In this document: one piece after another, positions 6,579 through 15,532 of the stretch
How positions within the stretch are numbered: position 1 is the first letter of the stretch
How the letters are laid out: each line of letters starts with the position of its first letter
Origin: Lysinibacillus sp. FJAT-14745
GTDB lineage: Bacteria; Bacillota; Bacilli; Bacillales_A; Planococcaceae
Reading direction: 5' to 3'
Assembly (NCBI RefSeq): GCF_001275675.1
Contig: NZ_LITM01000008.1
Span: forward strand, 227,158-269,893
DNA: 42,736 nt
Translations under genes and position numbers: made by a program
The notes under the pieces: model-generated
The model's input: only the letters and a program-made list of their open reading frames with translations
Database searches by the model: none
Told to the model about the DNA's origin: nothing

Positions 6579-7256
6579 CTAAGCTAGAGACCAATCAATT
6601 GGTTGCTCTCCCCATTCCACTAACTGCGCATTGATCTTCGAATATGGTTTACTACCGAAAAAACCTCGATAAGCACTAAGTGGACTTGGATGAGGTGCTT
6701 CTAAAATTAAATGCGGTGTAGAGTATTTACGAATTAATAGTTTTTTACGTTGTGCTGGTTTACCCCAAAGCACAAAAATAATGGGTTTATCTCTTGATGC
6801 TAATTTATCGATTACAGCATCCGTAAATTGCTCCCATCCTTGTTCCTTATGAGAATTCGCCTGTCCTGCTCGAACAGTTAATACAGTATTCAATAACATT
6901 ACACCCTGCTGTGCCCATTTTGTTAATGTTCCGTTTTGAGGGATTGGACAGCCAAGATCATCCTGTAACTCCTTTAGCATATTTCGTAGGCTTGGTGGGT
7001 GTGGGATTCCCGGCATGACCGAAAAACTTAATCCATGCGCTTGATTTGGTCCATGATAAGGATCCTGACCTAAAATTACGACCTTTACGTCATGATAAGT
7101 CGTCGTATAAAATGCATTCATTACGTCATTCATCGGTGGATAAATTGTTTGTGTTGCATATTCATCTGCTACAAATTGACGTAGCTTTGTATAGTATGTT
7201 TTTTCTATTTCTTCTACAAGTATTTCTTGCCAGTCATTCGGGAATGCTTGTTTCAT
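6579..7256 (-). CDS. ung: Uracil-DNA glycosylase, family 1
   Basis: Ung removes uracil from DNA as the first step of base excision repair. The 225-residue protein has the full family-1 set: [18 protein letters not shown] (catalytic Asp in the water-activating loop, residues about 62-79), LLNTVLTV (uracil recognition Asn), [12 protein letters not shown], and [13 protein letters not shown] (His and Leu of the intercalation loop). Length matches bacterial Ung. It heads the operon ung, four-Cys protein, ywdI, ywdK, which parallels the Bacillus ywd cluster. The identity is firm. Confidence 0.5.
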   Translation of the reverse strand: MKQAFPNDWQEILVEEIEKTYYTKLRQFVADEYATQTIYPPMNDVMNAFYTTTYHDVKVVILGQDPYHGPNQAHGLSFSVMPGIPHPPSLRNMLKELQDDLGCPIPQNGTLTKWAQQGVMLLNTVLTVRAGQANSHKEQGWEQFTDAVIDKLASRDKPIIFVLWGKPAQRKKLLIRKYSTPHLILEAPHPSPLSAYRGFFGSKPYSKINAQLVEWGEQPIDWSLA

Positions 7257-7407
7257 CGTAATATAAGCCCCTTTCTCTTCTTACAACGGTACAAAAAAAT
7301 AATGTTGAATTCAAGCATCAGAAAAAGAAGTTAAACTGACCTTGTAAAAATATATAATTCTGACTATTTTTATGGAATCAGAATAAGACTATACTAGATG
7401 GTAATTA

Positions 7408-7544
7408 TCAATTATGCCTCGGCATAATTGCGTCCGGATTCGGCTTTGTGCCTGCACAAAGAAGTACCTTTCCGAATCTGTGACATCCGCCGGAGCTTTA
7501 ACTTATTTCAGCGGATGTTTGGACACCCACTGAAATAAGTTAAA
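7408..7544 (+). repeat. Modular palindromic repeat, copy B, abutting pdxK
   Basis: It begins with the CAATTATGCC / GGCATAATTG palindrome (7409-7430), then CGTCCGGA, a GGCTTTGTGCCTGCACAAAG hairpin, GACATCCGCCGGAG, and the terminal pair TTAACTTATTTCAGCGG / CCACTGAAATAAGTTAA. It ends about 13 nt before the pdxK ribosome site, so it probably lies in the pdxK leader or promoter region. Confidence 0.5.
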
Positions 7545-7572
7545 ACTTTCATCTATAAAGGAGATCTTCCAC

Positions 7573-8403
7573 ATGGCTCTTAAAAAAACTTTAACGATTG
7601 CTGGTTCAGATACATCCGGTGGCGCAGGTATGCAAGCCGATCTTAAAACATTCCAGGAGCACGGCACATATGGCATGGTGGCATTAACGGTTGTCGTAAC
7701 AATGGATCCAAATGGTTGGACTCATAACGTAACTCCATTACCAACAGAGCTTTTGCAAAAACAAATTGATACTGCTCTTTCAACAGGCATTGACGCAATA
7801 AAAACTGGTATGCTGTCAACTGAAGAAATTATTCGTATCGCAGGTGATGCTATCGCAAAATCTGGTACGACAAATGTTGTCATTGACCCTGTAATGGTAT
7901 GCAAGGGAGAAGATGAAGTGTTGAACCCCGGTAACACAGATGCAATGATTCAATATCTTTTACCATTAGCTGCAGTTACAACACCTAACCTGTTTGAGGC
8001 TGGGCAATTAGCTGGCACTGGAACACCAAAAACAATCGAGGAAATGAAAACAACTGCTCGTAAAATTCACGAGCTTGGTGCTAAAGCTGTTGTCATTAAA
8101 GGTGGAAAAGCGTTAGCTACTGAAAAAGCAACTGACTTATTCTTCGACGGTGAAAAATTCTACTTATTAGAATCTGAAAAAGTTGCTTCTACTTATAATC
8201 ATGGAGCTGGCTGTACATTTGCTGCTTCAGTAACAGCAAACCTTGCAAACGGTCTTTCAGTAAAAGAGGCTGTAATTGAAGCAAAAGAATTCGTTTCAGC
8301 TGCAATCGCTCACGGTTGGGCGTTAAATGACTATGTAGGACCAGTTATGCACGGTGCAAAATCTCGTTTTGGCGCACCAGAAGTAACAGTGATAGAAATT
8401 TAA
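7573..8403 (+). CDS. pdxK: Pyridoxine/pyridoxal/pyridoxamine kinase (ThiD-like type)
   Basis: The enzyme phosphorylates B6 vitamers in the PLP salvage pathway. It belongs to the ribokinase-like ThiD family: TIAGSDTSGGAGMQADLKTF at residues 8-27, KTGMLST near 79, VIDPVMVCKGEDEVL near 103, PNLFEAGQL near 139 and the anion-hole/catalytic segment NHGAGCTFAA near 214. The GAGC form with Cys is typical of the Bacillus PdxK subgroup rather than HMP-phosphate kinase ThiD. Length (276) is near that of Bacillus PdxK. AAAGGAG precedes the ATG. It is monocistronic with a strong terminator, close to ung as in the Bacillus ywd region. Confidence 0.5.
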   Translation: MALKKTLTIAGSDTSGGAGMQADLKTFQEHGTYGMVALTVVVTMDPNGWTHNVTPLPTELLQKQIDTALSTGIDAIKTGMLSTEEIIRIAGDAIAKSGTTNVVIDPVMVCKGEDEVLNPGNTDAMIQYLLPLAAVTTPNLFEAGQLAGTGTPKTIEEMKTTARKIHELGAKAVVIKGGKALATEKATDLFFDGEKFYLLESEKVASTYNHGAGCTFAASVTANLANGLSVKEAVIEAKEFVSAAIAHGWALNDYVGPVMHGAKSRFGAPEVTVIEI

Positions 8404-8407
8404 ATAT

Positions 8408-8443
8408 AAAGAGGCATCTGATTACTTATCAGATGCCTCTTTT
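8408..8443. terminator. Bidirectional terminator after pdxK
   Basis: AAAGAGGCATCTGA pairs perfectly with TCAGATGCCTCTTT across a 7-nt loop, with Ts on the plus side and As (Ts on the minus strand) on the other. It is shared with the convergent thioesterase gene. Confidence 0.5.
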
Positions 8444-8464
8444 ACATATAGTAGTTCTTCATCA

Positions 8465-8989
8465 TTACGAGCAATCCCATGGATCGTTCATCGATATGAA
8501 TTGAGCCAATGCCTTACTTTCCTTTTTACGCTCTGCACGTGCTTTTGCTCGTTCAGCTGCAGTCTCATGTAGCTTTGTCTCCTCTACAGTTTCTGGAATG
8601 ATAGATGGAACTGGGGTTGGTTTATTATTTTCATCTAATGCAACAAAGGTTAATAACGCTGTTGCCGCTACCTTACGTTCTCCCGTTTTCAAATTCTCAG
8701 AAATGACCTTTACGAAAACTTCCATTGAAGATGTCCCTGTCCACGTTACATAAGATTCGAAATAGACAGAATCGGTCTGGCGTATTGGATGCAGAAAATC
8801 TACAGAATCCGTTGAGGCCGTCACACAATCTCTACGACTATGCTTAGCAGCTGAAATTGAAGCTACTTGATCGATGTCACTCATTAATCGACCACCAAAC
8901 AGTGTATTATGATTATTAATATCATTCGGAAAAACTCGACTTGTACGCATAACTCTAGATTCTTTACAATATTTAAAGTTCTTGTCCAC
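8465..8989 (-). CDS. Acyl-CoA thioesterase, hot-dog fold (YkhA/YciA type)
   Basis: The protein hydrolyses acyl-CoA thioesters in the cytosol. The hot-dog core spans residues about 10-125: RVFPNDINNHNTLFGGRLMSD holds the catalytic Asn/Asp helix, then DQVASISAAKHSRRDCVTAS and VDFLHPIRQTDSVYFES. A Lys/Glu/Ala-rich tail (AAERAKARAERKKESKALA) follows, as in Bacillus YkhA-like proteins. I set the start at the GTG at 8989 because AGGGGG lies 7 nt upstream; the longer frame from 9016 overlaps this ribosome site. The exact acyl specificity is unknown. Confidence 0.5.
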   Translation of the reverse strand: MDKNFKYCKESRVMRTSRVFPNDINNHNTLFGGRLMSDIDQVASISAAKHSRRDCVTASTDSVDFLHPIRQTDSVYFESYVTWTGTSSMEVFVKVISENLKTGERKVAATALLTFVALDENNKPTPVPSIIPETVEETKLHETAAERAKARAERKKESKALAQFISMNDPWDCS

Positions 8990-9171
8990 ATCTATTCCCC
9001 CTAAACAACTGTTCATTTCTACTATATTGCTCTATTTGCCCATAAAAATCAAACAATTTATTAGAAAATTAAGTTTTTTTAATTTTGACTGTGGTTTTTT
9101 TATTAATTCTTTGGACAAGATACGCTACTACTTCATATGCCATATATTAGCTGTATATGGGAGGGAGAAAA

Positions 9172-9507
9172 ATGGCAAGACGTAGACAACAACAAGACCC
9201 AAATCCAAATACACAAGCAAGTTTCCTAGGTGCTCAAGAAGCAGGTCTCCTAGGTGAAGACACAGGTGTCCAAAGTGGAAATATAACCTCTACGAAAGTA
9301 GAATTAATATCTTCAATGGTTTTGACAATAGGGTATTCATTAGCAACCCTCTCCAACATTTTAGCATTGCAGGAAGAAGAGGCAATAGAACAATCAAGAA
9401 CATCCGACGCGCAAAATCAAAATGTTTTATTTAGACAAATGCATAGACATCTATCACATCTCAACACTCGTCTAGATTCCATTGAACGAAAACTCAACCG
9501 ATATTAA
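9172..9507 (+). CDS. Hypothetical small protein (111 aa)
   Basis: The ATG at 9172 follows GGAGGGAGAA. The N-terminus is basic and Gln-rich (MARRRQQQDPNPN), residues 45-68 form a moderately hydrophobic segment (ELISSMVLTIGYSLATLSNIL), and the C-terminus is a charged, probably helical segment (FRQMHRHLSHLNTRLDSIERKLNRY). This looks like a small protein with one membrane-associated helix and a coiled-coil-prone tail. No family is recognised. It is monocistronic, with a terminator 33 nt downstream. Confidence 0.5.
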   Translation: MARRRQQQDPNPNTQASFLGAQEAGLLGEDTGVQSGNITSTKVELISSMVLTIGYSLATLSNILALQEEEAIEQSRTSDAQNQNVLFRQMHRHLSHLNTRLDSIERKLNRY

Positions 9508-9540
9508 TAAATACATACCCCAAAAACCGTTCATTATAAA

Positions 9541-9584
9541 AAGCCGCGATTCTCCGTCATAAAAGAGAATCGCGGCCTTTTTTA
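9541..9584. terminator. Bidirectional terminator after the 111-aa gene
   Basis: GCCGCGATTCTC / GAGAATCGCGGC, a 12-bp perfect stem with a 10-nt loop, is followed by TTTTTT and preceded by AAAAA. Confidence 0.5.
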
Positions 9585-9605
9585 CTATACTATGATAATG
9601 AGCTT

Positions 9606-9797
9606 TCAGTCTTCTTCCCTTTTTACAGCTATACATAACAATGTTGAAGGAACGTCATCTATTGTACCAAGATAGAATTCGTTATTACCTAGTTTAAAAT
9701 TCCCTTCAACATTATGCGCTGCCTTTCCGTCATTTAAGGAAGAAATCATGGTTAGTATCTTTTCATTTGTGAAACCGCATACAATACAAAACGACAC
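9606..9797 (-). pseudogene. Decayed DUF779 gene copy
   Basis: The central segment VEGNFKLGNNEFYLGTIDDVP matches VEGDFKIGENDIYLGTIDDVP of the intact DUF779 protein encoded at 9901-10263. The flanks do not match: the Cys-rich QSGGCCDG motif is gone and the C-terminal half is replaced by unrelated codons ending early. The only start is a GTG without a ribosome site. It reads like the remains of a tandem duplication of the neighbouring gene that lost its ends. It could be expressed as a short protein, but nothing supports that. Confidence 0.5.
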
Positions 9798-9900
9798 ATT
9801 TTGTACAAAATTGCTTTCACACTCATTATATTGATATATTTCTATATTTTTTTCAAGAATATTGCTCGAAAAATCTTCATAGATTTAAAGATGCAATCAA

Positions 9901-10263
9901 TTAAAAGAGCTTTATTACTTCTTCATACTCTTCCGTTGTGAATACTCTAGAGTTCGTAATGAAATGCATATTTTCAACACTATCTAAAGAAAAACTTGCA
10001 CCTCTGCCCTCAATCGCATGAATAATCAATTGCGTATGCTTAAAATATTCATATTGCGCTCTATGAATGTAAAAGGGAACGTCATCTATTGTACCAAGAT
10101 AGATATCGTTTTCACCAATTTTAAAATCTCCTTCTACATAACACATCGGTACAGAGCCATCACAGCAACCCCCAGATTGATAAAACATGATAGCGCCATG
10201 CCTACTCTTAATTAGCTCTATCAAATTTAAAGCCTCTTTTGTTGCAATCACTCGTTCTACCAT
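9901..10263 (-). CDS. DUF779 protein, aldehyde dehydrogenase-associated
   Basis: The 120-residue protein has the DUF779 signature HGAIMFYQSGGCCDGSVPMC, with three cysteines, followed by YLGTIDDVPFYIHRAQYEYF. The family is encoded next to acetaldehyde-type aldehyde dehydrogenases in many bacteria; its role is not established, though the Cys cluster suggests metal or redox chemistry. It follows the dehydrogenase by about 20 nt in one operon. I prefer the ATG at 10263 (MVERVIATKEAL) because AAGGATG is properly spaced for it, while the ATG at 10275 directly abuts that site. Confidence 0.5.
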   Translation of the reverse strand: MVERVIATKEALNLIELIKSRHGAIMFYQSGGCCDGSVPMCYVEGDFKIGENDIYLGTIDDVPFYIHRAQYEYFKHTQLIIHAIEGRGASFSLDSVENMHFITNSRVFTTEEYEEVIKLF

Positions 10264-10284
10264 GTCGTTATTCATCCTTTAGTA

Positions 10285-11805
10285 TTAGAAAAATCCTTGT
10301 GCTTCTTTTTTGTAGCTCACTAAAAGACATTTAGTTTGTTGGTAGTGATCTAACATCATTGCGTGGTTTTCACGACCGATACCAGAAAGTTTGAATCCAC
10401 CAAATGCAGCACCCGCTGGATATTGATGATAAGTGTTTGTCCAAACACGACCAGCTTGAATAGCTCGACCTGCACGGTAAGCAATGTCACCAGAACGTGA
10501 CCAAACACCAGCACCTAAACCATATTCTGTATCATTTGCAATTTCCATTGCTTCATCGAAATCTTTGAATGTAGTCACGCCAAGCACTGGGCCAAAGATT
10601 TCTTCTTGGAAGATTCGCATTTTATTGTGACCTTTGAAAACTGTTGGTTTAATATAGTTACCTCCTGCAAGGTCGCCTTCAAGAATATTTTCTTCTCCAC
10701 CTATTAAGCACTCGGCACCTTCTTCTTTACCAAGTTTTAGGTAAGAAAGGATTTTTTGTTTTTGTTCGTTAGAAGCTTGAGCACCCATCATGACTTCTGT
10801 ATCTAATGGATTACCAATTTTAATAGCTTTTACGCGTTCTAATGCAAGTTCAATGAATTTATCGTAAATGGATTCTTGAACAAGTGCACGTGAAGGACAA
10901 GTACAAATTTCACCTGAGTTTAATGCGAACATCACAAAGCCCTCAATTGCTTTATTTAAATATTCATCATCTGAAGTCATTACGTCCTCAAAGAATACGT
11001 TTGGTGATTTACCACCTAGCTCTAATGTTACAGGAATAATATTTTCAGTTGCATATTGCATAATTTGGCGACCAACAGCTGTTGAACCAGTAAAAGCAAC
11101 TTTTGCAATTCGTTTGTTCGTTGCAAGTGGTTTACCAACTTCAACACCAAAGCCGTTGACAATGTTAAGTACGCCTTTTGGTAGGATATCTTGAATTGTT
11201 TCTATTAACACTAATAATGAAACTGGCGTTTGCTCAGCTGGTTTCATCACGATACAGTTACCTGCTGCAAGTGCAGGAGCAATTTTCCAAGCAGCCATTA
11301 AGATCGGGAAGTTCCAAGGTATGATTTGGCCAACTACACCTAGTGGCTCTTGGAAGTGGTATGCAACAGTGTCGTTATCTAATTGTGTTGTACGGCCTTC
11401 TTGTGCACGGATAACACCTGCAAAATAACGGAAGTGATCAATTGCTAAAGGAATATCTGCGTTTAAAGTTTCGCGAACTGCTTTACCATTATCCCATGTT
11501 TCTGCAACAGCAATCATTTCTAAGTTTTCTTCAATGCGATCTGCGATTTTATTTAAAATAGATGCACGCTCAGTTGCACTTGTTTTACCCCATGCATCTT
11601 TTGCTGCGTGTGCTGCATCAAGGGCAAGCTCAATATCTTCAACTGTTGAACGAGCTGCTTTTGTGAAAACTTGACCTGTTACAGGTGTTTTATTTTCAAA
11701 ATATTGACCTTTTACTGGAGGAACCCATTCGCCACCGATAAAGTTATCATATTTTTCTTTGAAATTTACTACTGCGCCTGGAGTATTAGGATTTGCATAG
11801 ATCAT
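10285..11805 (-). CDS. Aldehyde dehydrogenase (acetaldehyde dehydrogenase type)
   Basis: The 506-residue NAD(P)-dependent aldehyde dehydrogenase oxidises aldehydes, probably acetaldehyde or similar, to acids. Typical motifs are present: [20 protein letters not shown] (residues about 160-180, cofactor binding), [22 protein letters not shown] with the general-base Glu near 265, and [14 protein letters not shown] with the catalytic Cys near 302. The N-terminus ([13 protein letters not shown]) resembles AldA/ExaC-like enzymes that pair with DUF779 proteins, as here. GAGGAG precedes the ATG. The upstream 280 nt to yojF are AT-rich and hold divergent promoters, but no clear operator was found. Confidence 0.5.
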   Translation of the reverse strand: MIYANPNTPGAVVNFKEKYDNFIGGEWVPPVKGQYFENKTPVTGQVFTKAARSTVEDIELALDAAHAAKDAWGKTSATERASILNKIADRIEENLEMIAVAETWDNGKAVRETLNADIPLAIDHFRYFAGVIRAQEGRTTQLDNDTVAYHFQEPLGVVGQIIPWNFPILMAAWKIAPALAAGNCIVMKPAEQTPVSLLVLIETIQDILPKGVLNIVNGFGVEVGKPLATNKRIAKVAFTGSTAVGRQIMQYATENIIPVTLELGGKSPNVFFEDVMTSDDEYLNKAIEGFVMFALNSGEICTCPSRALVQESIYDKFIELALERVKAIKIGNPLDTEVMMGAQASNEQKQKILSYLKLGKEEGAECLIGGEENILEGDLAGGNYIKPTVFKGHNKMRIFQEEIFGPVLGVTTFKDFDEAMEIANDTEYGLGAGVWSRSGDIAYRAGRAIQAGRVWTNTYHQYPAGAAFGGFKLSGIGRENHAMMLDHYQQTKCLLVSYKKEAQGFF

Positions 11806-12084
11806 AGTATCAATCTCCTCATATTTTATTTATGAAACCGCATACAAATTATAACGACACCATTCATATCAATCTGTTTCATGTGTCCTATATTGATACA
11901 TTAAAATAGTTTTTTCAAGCAATCACACCTAATAATAGCAAAATAATAGTTTTTCAAAATAAAGAATTTTCTGTTTTTTTATCAATAACATTAATGATTA
12001 GCTTGGCAACAAAAGCCTTTCAATTTCCCTTTGTTATCTTTTTTGACTATACTTAAAATAGAAATAATCGAGAGGAGTGTTAAG

Positions 12085-12435
12085 ATGCAAGAAGTACAAG
12101 TAAAGACGTTGCAGGAATTATTGAATTCTTTCGCCAACAAAGACGTTTATATTCATCTTGAGACGACGAACGGTTCTTATGCAGCACACTTTGATGAGAA
12201 ATTTTTTAATGCTGGTGCTTTTATTCGCAATGCTAAAATCAACTATGAACTTGCTAAAGTGGTAGATGATTCACCCCATCGTGTCGGATTAAAAATGGCA
12301 CATGGCTGGGTTTATGCTCAAGGCATCACACATTTTGAATTAGATGATTTAGGCCGTTTATTAATGGCTGGACTAGACTACTCGGGTAAATTGGCGATTG
12401 CACTTGAAATTAGCGAAACGCCGTTTACTTACTAA
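12085..12435 (+). CDS. yojF: YojF family protein (DUF1806)
   Basis: This 116-residue protein is encoded immediately before bshB2, an arrangement conserved in Bacilli. The ATG at 12085 was chosen for its GAGAGGAG ribosome site; the longer frame has 18 extra residues with no support. Recognisable segments are VYIHLETTNGSYAAHF, NAGAFIRNAKINYELAKV and KMAHGWVYAQGITHFE. The protein is probably soluble and cytosolic. The linkage suggests a role near bacillithiol metabolism, but its function is unproven. Confidence 0.5.
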   Translation: MQEVQVKTLQELLNSFANKDVYIHLETTNGSYAAHFDEKFFNAGAFIRNAKINYELAKVVDDSPHRVGLKMAHGWVYAQGITHFELDDLGRLLMAGLDYSGKLAIALEISETPFTY

Positions 12436-12448
12436 GGGGGACGACTTT

Positions 12449-13138
12449 TTGAATTTACAACCACAACGTCATATTTTAATTGTTTACCCTCACCCAGATG
12501 ATGAGGCTTTTTCAGTTGCTGGAACAATTGCCTACTATACTAAGAAAATGAATACACCTGTTACATATGCCTGTTTAACTTTAGGCGAGATGGGGCGTAA
12601 TTTAGGAAATCCACCTTTTGCAACACGTGAATCCTTGCCAGAAATTCGACGTAAGGAGCTTATCACAGCAGCAGAGGCTATGGGAATACAAGATTTACGT
12701 ATGCTTGGTTTCCGTGATAAAACGATTGAATTTGAAGACGATGAAAAAATGGTAAAGCTTGTTGAAGGTTTAATAGAGGAGTTAATGCCTTCTCTTATCA
12801 TTACATTCTTACCTGGTTTTGCAGTGCATCCTGACCACGAGGCAACAGCACGTGCTGTAGTAGAAGCTGTTCGTCGAATGCCAAAAGCCGCACGTCCACA
12901 AGTGTTCGGCTGTGCCTTTGCAAATGATACAATTGAAAAAAATGGTGAGCCACATGTTGTCGTCGATATTCGTGAAATGAAGACAGATAAAATTAAAGCA
13001 TTACAAGCACACGCATCCCAAACAGCTTGGATGATGCAAGAAACAGAAAAACGTATTGATGACGGTGAGCCAATGAGTGAAAGCTGGCTTAATATTGAAA
13101 AATTCTATATTGTAAATCCTGATCAATATGTAAAATAA
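12449..13138 (+). CDS. bshB2: Bacillithiol biosynthesis deacetylase BshB2
   Basis: BshB2 is a zinc-dependent LmbE-like deacetylase that converts GlcNAc-malate to GlcN-malate in bacillithiol synthesis; it also relates to BSH S-conjugate amidases. The 229-residue protein has ILIVYPHPDDEAFSVAGT (metal-binding HPDDE near residue 15), RESLPEIRRKELITAAE, GFRDKTIEFED and FLPGFAVHPDHEATARAV (His-x-Asp-His). The start is a TTG at 12449, 8 nt after AAGGGGG and 13 nt after the yojF stop; the longer frame overlaps yojF. The identity is firm for the family and good for the BshB2 subtype because of yojF. Confidence 0.5.
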   Translation: MNLQPQRHILIVYPHPDDEAFSVAGTIAYYTKKMNTPVTYACLTLGEMGRNLGNPPFATRESLPEIRRKELITAAEAMGIQDLRMLGFRDKTIEFEDDEKMVKLVEGLIEELMPSLIITFLPGFAVHPDHEATARAVVEAVRRMPKAARPQVFGCAFANDTIEKNGEPHVVVDIREMKTDKIKALQAHASQTAWMMQETEKRIDDGEPMSESWLNIEKFYIVNPDQYVK

Positions 13139-13210
13139 TGTGCTACAGTGCTCGTTTACTTCCGACAAGCGCTTTAGCTTAGGCGAAAACGATGCCCTCT
13201 ATAATAACGA

Positions 13211-13257
13211 TAAAACGGTTCTGTCCTCTTTCCTAATTGAGAACAGAACCGTTTTAT
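13211..13257. terminator. Bidirectional terminator between bshB2 and the terC-family gene
   Basis: AAAACGGTTCTGT / ACAGAACCGTTTT, a 13-bp perfect stem around an 18-nt loop, has T/A runs on both sides. Confidence 0.5.
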
Positions 13258-13258
13258 A

Positions 13259-14002
13259 TTATGCGACCTTCATTTTTTTTAAGAAATGAATAATGAAAGT
13301 GATAGCAAAAATAATAATTAATACAATAAAAAACATATAATGTGGAACGTCAATACCGATGACACTGGCTAGCATTTTCAGTGCTATAATTCCAATAATA
13401 ATAAATGCTGTTGCCTCTAATTCTGGTATTTTTTCAATAATGATTAAAAATAAGCCTGCAATCGTTCTCATCATTAAAATACCTAACATTCCCCCGATTA
13501 ATAATATCCAAATTTGATTGGATATCGCAAAAGCGGCAAAAATCGCGTCAATTGAAAAGGCAATATCCATCAGTTCTACAGAAATAACCGTTGCCCAAAA
13601 CGTTCCAAAAAGACGAACCAACAACCCTGTTTTTTTCATCTCCTTGGCACTATCCGCTTCTCCTATCTGTAAGAAATGAGCGACACATAGCCAACCTAAA
13701 TACAAGGCTCCTAGCAATTTAATAAACCAAAATTCTACCAAATAAACACCTATACCGATAAATAAAAATCGAAAAAAATAAGCTCCCAACATACCGTACA
13801 TTAATGCTCGTTTGCGTTGTTTGTTTGGCAAATGCTTCACTAACACTGCTAATACAAGTGCGTTATCTGCCGAGAGTAAACCTTCTATTATAATTAGTGT
13901 TGATATTAACCCCCAAGATACAGGGTCAGTTAAGATCTCTTTCCACATTTCCCAATTGAAAAATTGAATGTATGTAGATAGAATTCCTTGAATGATTTCC
14001 AA
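13259..14002 (-). CDS. TerC-family membrane protein, probable Mn2+ exporter (YceF/MeeF-like)
   Basis: TerC proteins of this type export manganese and support metalation of secreted enzymes. The 247-residue protein has about seven membrane segments; the hallmark acidic motifs are IIEGLLSADNALVLAVLVKHLP near residue 45 and VELMDIAFSIDAIFAAFA near 145, whose Asp residues form the ion path. The N-terminus MEIIQGILSTYIQFFNWEMW followed by DPVSWGL resembles Bacillus YceF. Start was set at the TTG at 14002, 7 nt after AGGAGG; upstream in-frame TTG 14026 overlaps the ribosome site. No yybP-ykoY manganese riboswitch was seen in the 200-nt leader. Confidence 0.5.
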   Translation of the reverse strand: MEIIQGILSTYIQFFNWEMWKEILTDPVSWGLISTLIIIEGLLSADNALVLAVLVKHLPNKQRKRALMYGMLGAYFFRFLFIGIGVYLVEFWFIKLLGALYLGWLCVAHFLQIGEADSAKEMKKTGLLVRLFGTFWATVISVELMDIAFSIDAIFAAFAISNQIWILLIGGMLGILMMRTIAGLFLIIIEKIPELEATAFIIIGIIALKMLASVIGIDVPHYMFFIVLIIIFAITFIIHFLKKMKVA

Positions 14003-14225
14003 TACATACCCTCCTACTTGTCCCAAGGTATTCTAGTATATGCTTGACCATTTTCGTTATGAGGAAATGTGTACATCCTTTATTTCTCCCAAAAATTCTC
14101 GAAGAAATCAATTTTGCATTAATCAGACACCGAAAATTTAGAATTTACTAAAAATTAATGACAAAAAGCTTATAAAATGTGCTATCATAGATAAATGTTT
14201 TATACGCATACGGAGGATGAATATT

Positions 14226-15488
14226 ATGGAAGCTGCTGACACTAGAACTGTGCAAGTAGAAAATATCTTGATTGCACATCATTTCTTAAAAGACGTAGTG
14301 GTACACACACCACTACAAAAAAATGACTATCTATCCGAGAAATACGGAGCTAATATTTATTTTAAACGCGAAGATTTACAGCATGTACGCTCATTTAAAC
14401 TTCGTGGTGCCTATTATAAGATTAAAAAAATTGAAGAAGAGGCTCGTAAAGTTGGCGTTGTTTGTGCAAGTGCGGGCAATCATGCCCAAGGTGTTGCCTA
14501 CGCCTGTGCACAACTGAAAATTCAAGCAAGTATTTTTATGCCTCAAACAACACCTAAGCAAAAAATTGACCAAGTGCGTATGTTTGGTCGTGAATTTGTA
14601 GAAATTATTTTAGCTGGTGATACCTTTGATGATTCTGCAGAAAGTGCATTTGCTTACTGTGATGAACACGATAAAATCTTTATTCACCCATTTGATGATT
14701 TTGATGTCATCGCTGGACAAGGAACGGTCGCAGTTGAAATTATGAATGACATGGAGGAACCCATTGATTACGTGTTTGGTAGTATTGGTGGCGGTGGCTT
14801 AATGTCAGGTGTTTCTGCCTATGTGAAAAACCTTTCTCCTAATAGTAAAATTATCGGTGTAGAGCCTGCTGGGGCGGGCAGTATGAAGGCTGCATTTGCA
14901 GAAGGCGGTGCAGTGGCACTTGATTGGATTGACAAATTCGTAGATGGTGCTGCGGTAAAATGCGTCGGTAATCACACATATGATGTTTGTCGTCGCTACT
15001 TAGACGACATCGTACTAGTACCAGAAGGAAAAGTATGTACAACAATTTTAGATCTTTACAATAAACATGCCATTATTGCAGAGCCTGCTGGAGCATTATC
15101 AGTAGCAGCACTCGACTCTTATAAAGAGGAGATTAAAGGCAAATCAGTCGTTATCATCATTAGTGGTGGTAATAATGACATCGGTCGTATGCAGGAGATT
15201 AAAGAAAAATCTTTAATTCACGAAGGCTTACTCTACTACTTCATCGTCAGCTTCCCACAGCGTGCAGGCGCGCTTCGCCAATTCCTAACAAGCGTTGTAG
15301 GACCAAATGATGACATTACAACTTTCGAATATACAAAGAAAAACAACAAAGAAAGTGGTCCTGCCCTAGTCGGTATCGAGCTTGGCAACCGTGAAGACTA
15401 CGAAGGATTACTAGCACGCATGAATGAATTCGGCTTCAAATACAAAGAAGTAAACAACGACATCCAACTATTCGGCCTACTAGTCTAA
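14226..15488 (+). CDS. ilvA: Threonine ammonia-lyase (threonine deaminase), biosynthetic
   Basis: IlvA converts threonine to 2-oxobutyrate for isoleucine synthesis. The 420-residue protein has the PLP-binding SFKLRGAYYKI (Lys near residue 60), ASAGNHAQGVAYAC, the phosphate-cradle loop GSIGGGGLMSGVSAY near 185 and SGGNNDIGRM near 315. A C-terminal ACT-like regulatory domain (residues about 330-420; FIVSFPQRAGALRQFL, then DDITTFEY) indicates isoleucine feedback control, with one such domain as in Bacillus IlvA. GGAGG fits the second ATG (14226) better than the first (14217). It is monocistronic, away from any ilv operon. Confidence 0.5.
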   Translation: MEAADTRTVQVENILIAHHFLKDVVVHTPLQKNDYLSEKYGANIYFKREDLQHVRSFKLRGAYYKIKKIEEEARKVGVVCASAGNHAQGVAYACAQLKIQASIFMPQTTPKQKIDQVRMFGREFVEIILAGDTFDDSAESAFAYCDEHDKIFIHPFDDFDVIAGQGTVAVEIMNDMEEPIDYVFGSIGGGGLMSGVSAYVKNLSPNSKIIGVEPAGAGSMKAAFAEGGAVALDWIDKFVDGAAVKCVGNHTYDVCRRYLDDIVLVPEGKVCTTILDLYNKHAIIAEPAGALSVAALDSYKEEIKGKSVVIIISGGNNDIGRMQEIKEKSLIHEGLLYYFIVSFPQRAGALRQFLTSVVGPNDDITTFEYTKKNNKESGPALVGIELGNREDYEGLLARMNEFGFKYKEVNNDIQLFGLLV

Positions 15489-15495
15489 AATAAAG

Positions 15496-15531
15496 AGTCA
15501 CACTTTTACTATATAAGTGTGGCTTTTTTAG
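15496..15531 (+). terminator. ilvA terminator
   Basis: GTCACACTT pairs with AAGTGTGGC (near-perfect) over a short loop, followed by TTTTTT. It lies directly before the first 21-nt repeat array. Confidence 0.5.
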
Positions 15532-15532
15532 G

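Noticed and set aside
14003..14200. yybP-ykoY manganese riboswitch upstream of the TerC-family gene
   Set aside because: The conserved internal-loop sequences of that riboswitch were not found in the leader.
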